A DNA stretch of 64,000 nt from NCBI GenBank assembly GCA_001766655.1, contig MJCC01000004.1, positions 5,189 to 69,188 on the forward strand, in the 5' to 3' direction. Position 1 is the stretch's first letter. Each line of letters opens with the position of its first letter. This document shows positions 63,701-64,000 of the stretch, in pieces. Under the pieces are notes generated by a model that saw nothing but the letters and a program-made list of their open reading frames with translations, ran no database searches and was not told the origin of the DNA. The position numbers were made by a program, and so were the translations under genes. The stretch comes from Phytomonas francai. Lineage: Eukaryota > Euglenozoa > Kinetoplastea > Trypanosomatida > Trypanosomatidae.

Positions 63701-64000
63701 CTGCCGGTATGTGACTTCCAATTTATATGATTCTGTTCAACCTACGCACAGCATGTTGAGGAAGGCAACGAATCATGGTATTTCGACGTCGGGAAAAACT
63801 TATAAAATTCTGCAAGAAGAACAAACCGTCTTTTCCAGTTCCTCTGCTGGACCTAGTGCCAGATCAGCAGACGAATTCTTAGAACACATGCCCGTTATAC
63901 AGCGCCCAGAAAACTGGGCAGAACTTTTTTCAACAATGAAAATCAAAGCCCTATACGTACCCAAGTTACGTTCGAGGGATGACTTGCGCTACTTTCCGTC
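60723..64000 (+). CDS. AGC-type serine/threonine protein kinase with large insertions, partial at right edge
   Basis: Open without a stop from 60690 to the end of the window; the first ATG is 60723, giving at least 1092 residues. About 215 low-complexity residues lead to the kinase domain: glycine loop GSGTFSEV (228-235), ATP-binding Lys250 in YAIKK, helix C Glu269, then GGDLFYF (about 302-308). A hydrophilic insertion of about 315 residues follows. The domain resumes at FPIRYIAFYA (about 635), with YRDLKPEN (catalytic Asp663), DFG (Asp681), an activation segment about 50 residues longer than usual, then GTVEYMSPE (Glu755) and DWWSYGCLLFE. A third insertion of roughly 150 residues comes before LLNRDMGKRL and HPFF. 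The end shows an AGC-tail-like YVPKLRSRDDLRYF. All catalytic residues are present. YRD and the tail place it in the AGC group; the subfamily is uncertain. The C-terminus lies outside the window. Confidence 0.9.
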   Translation, partial: MFLVSLIQELLQWLHSDIDSSHTVAHESKSASKSLLPGESNTKKIPDYNDRSSSSGFRSPVLMPLPNLYTNSGFNDEDVNGHLPCESSCHSVLEFDMSIMECGENRETPFTRSMTTAEVYKPLQKHDGKDIEEPFIEKGVEEFLEDVIIGRTDHHRKFLKHQTLKTVTAETNRSQNNYPDGVASNHSEPLSGDTTAVGSTANKTLARDCPISSAARSLQAYELVAYIGSGTFSEVTLARHKVSNELYAIKKISKEKVYKAGLVKHTFMERKMLVTLHHPFLVRLYQAFQTRTHLYLVLDFAQGGDLFYFNIKKRWVKEMKYELRRLRYPCVASNIIDHPGQTLKTKKCSAPRSFDYHGNFCASDESVNAFSFASADDKIGHIPPQAAENQEEDAISSTKVHNEYQKKEGAHTRKPLLKKEESPLSPSISDNRLHYKACNMACECINANASTPLLYQQAGLDEPEKRICDKQIHEILLRRNAPISNITECTQETQQTRKHQHHHHDTLKAQTQRFLLLPSQQEEYYYHTLSQSCAPQRPHSKDFRGALDSNMTTEDPDASSNGYALQASGTRKPASRAAHSHSKNNADASSVFFSSSAFSGLTPGKQVDSSHHCVREDAEESSLPMPPFAGDASRFPIRYIAFYAIEVALVLQYLHSEGFIYRDLKPENILLRQSGHILLTDFGVAKLRKNAMDDLGITKRLSQAIEEEESGIRDILNPTDQTGRPWNSEYPATSCADVEERTTSFTGTVEYMSPEMLQGIPHDTRTDWWSYGCLLFEWANGRKPFDGDSQIALFKSIIEENVRVIEGKDFQITALELHSYAAKLCLQYQELVCERRLSAFPCAQQDQKSSLYGGSAEHSSTPEGVAKEGSATQNGQRQNLQSSPSHTFHAASSFADKDLQVALWAKTHPEARTWYYCSSDTRNRSVPSSRMLLGAHLNQLKTRPQVYRTFIRYALADLLEANLLLRDLILDLLNRDMGKRLCGPMVLEHPFFSCRYVTSNLYDSVQPTHSMLRKATNHGISTSGKTYKILQEEQTVFSSSSAGPSARSADEFLEHMPVIQRPENWAELFSTMKIKALYVPKLRSRDDLRYFP

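Overview
The window looks like a chromosome-internal piece of a trypanosomatid nuclear genome, most likely a Trypanosoma species. The evidence is long intronless genes packed head to tail on one strand, pyrimidine tracts followed by AG just upstream of start codons (the signature of trans-splicing), AT-rich spacers full of (TA)n microsatellites, and trypanosome-type protein variants such as a Thr in place of the eIF2-alpha regulatory Ser. From memory only, the order PFK-2/FBPase-2, inorganic pyrophosphatase, small ATP-synthase-like protein, eIF2-alpha resembles a block of T. brucei chromosome 3 in reversed orientation. I could not check this, and the species is not resolved.

Layout. At 263-1801 one minus-strand gene encodes a type II membrane glycosyltransferase of the PLOD-like kind. 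From about 1.8 to 6.9 kb no intact gene is convincing. The minus-strand gene to the left and the plus-strand genes to the right make this a divergent strand-switch region, where trypanosomatids usually start polycistronic transcription. It carries possible remnants of minus-strand genes and long homopolymers. From 6.9 kb to the right edge everything convincing is on the plus strand, one presumed polycistronic unit. In order: eIF2-alpha, a MORN-repeat protein, a small inner-membrane protein, a possible decayed gene (10.7-11.8 kb), an unknown protein, an SFT2-type vesicle protein, a soluble inorganic pyrophosphatase, an SSF1/Peter Pan Brix-domain ribosome biogenesis factor, a membrane-anchored FCP1/NIF-like phosphatase, a 2005-residue helical protein, a 1351-residue LRR protein, a 1302-residue unknown, a clear multi-lesion pseudogene (35.9-38.8 kb), a 955-residue zinc-finger protein, a 388-residue unknown, a CDP-alcohol phosphotransferase (phosphatidylcholine/ethanolamine synthesis), a 2058-residue low-complexity/coiled-coil protein, an ankyrin-PFK2/FBPase2 fusion, a candidate divergent RNA polymerase III subunit RPC9, and an AGC-type protein kinase with very large insertions that runs off the right edge.

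As is usual in trypanosomatids the neighbours do not form one pathway; they share transcription, and expression is expected to be set after transcription. No tRNA, rRNA, CRISPR, transposon or intron was recognised. The most interesting items are the layered pseudogene, the kinase split by about 315 residues between helices D and E, the RPC9 candidate, the bisphosphatase domain that has lost its catalytic histidines, and the zinc-finger protein with a possible winged-helix C-terminal domain. Several apparent N-termini start at TTG or GTG; I moved these to the first ATG.
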